The notes under the pieces were generated by a model, which saw only the letters and a list, made by a program, of their open reading frames with translations, was not told the origin of the DNA and ran no database searches. 56,529 nucleotides of DNA from Bacteroidota bacterium (lineage in GTDB: Bacteria > Bacteroidota > Bacteroidia > Chitinophagales > Chitinophagaceae), in NCBI GenBank assembly GCA_005800655.1, contig SYEV01000038.1:1-56529 (forward strand). Direction: 5' to 3'. The translations under genes and the position numbers were made by a program. Shown piece after piece: positions 56,512-56,529 of the stretch (positions within the stretch are counted from its first letter, which is position 1; every line of letters starts with the position of its first letter).

Positions 56512-56529
56512 ATGAAAAAAAATATCTTA
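56512..56529 (+). CDS. Start of a further gene, cut by the right edge
   Basis: ATG at 56512 opens MKKNIL, six codons up to the edge. Such an N-terminus is common to Rossmann-type sugar enzymes, but too little is present for any call. The 178-bp upstream gap with a palindrome supports a new transcription unit. Confidence 0.35.

Noticed and set aside
1-56529. CRISPR arrays, IS elements, phage or tRNA/rRNA genes
   Set aside because: No spaced direct repeats, transposase motifs, integrase or recognisable structural RNA were seen by eye; short or unusual RNAs could still be missed.

Overview
The window looks like chromosomal DNA of a Bacteroidota bacterium, most likely Chitinophagaceae/Chitinophagales (family-level placement is inference). 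Pointers are AT-rich DNA with weak ribosome binding sites, several TTG starts, TAnnTTTG-type -7 boxes, TonB receptors with an N-terminal carboxypeptidase-regulatory-like domain, DUF5777, YceI and Wzi-like barrels, and a short LeuA. No rRNA, tRNA, CRISPR array, transposase or phage gene was seen.

Layout. 1-1202 (minus): the 5' part of a helical TPR-like protein running off the left edge. 1453-17521 (plus): a block for branched-chain amino acids and threonine in the order leuA-leuC-leuD-leuB, ilvD-ilvB-ilvN-ilvC, ilvA, thrA-thrB, thrC. It covers aspartate to homoserine to threonine to 2-oxobutanoate, the shared Ile/Val steps and the Leu branch. asd and the transaminase ilvE are not in the window. 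17588-18217 (minus): a nitroreductase. 18369-28036 (plus): cell-envelope genes, namely an alkaline-phosphatase-like secreted enzyme, a small exported protein / TonB receptor / lipoprotein module, a small barrel, a second TonB receptor, YceI, a DUF5777 barrel and an OB-fold protein.

28416 to the right edge: an exopolysaccharide/capsule locus. It holds a lipoprotein of unknown function, a Wzx-like flippase, three Wzi-like outer-membrane barrels, a Wzy/ligase-like protein, four glycosyltransferases, an epimerase, two methyltransferases, a hexapeptide acyltransferase, a WcaJ-like initiating phosphosugar transferase, two complete SLBB-export plus Wzz-like pairs, a WbpM/CapD-like dehydratase, and a winged-helix regulator with a nucleotidyltransferase-like tail. 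Together these can initiate, assemble, flip, polymerise and export a surface glycan.

The most interesting signal is not a gene. A 21-nt ungapped motif, with core GACT(A/C)AGAA followed by an invariant GCGAAGC, occurs three times in the window. Each copy lies in the 5' leader of a transcription unit in the polysaccharide locus (28334, 50014, 55741), 35-61 nt before the start codon. GCGAAGC is the sequence known to fold as an exceptionally stable single-stranded DNA mini-hairpin. The arrangement resembles the ops element that recruits RfaH, so I propose a recruitment or pause site for a specialised NusG paralog (UpxY-like) or another leader-acting factor. The third copy lies behind a promoter bracketed by ACTCAATA half-sites in front of the regulator gene. 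Coding starts and motifs were read by eye; no database search was possible.
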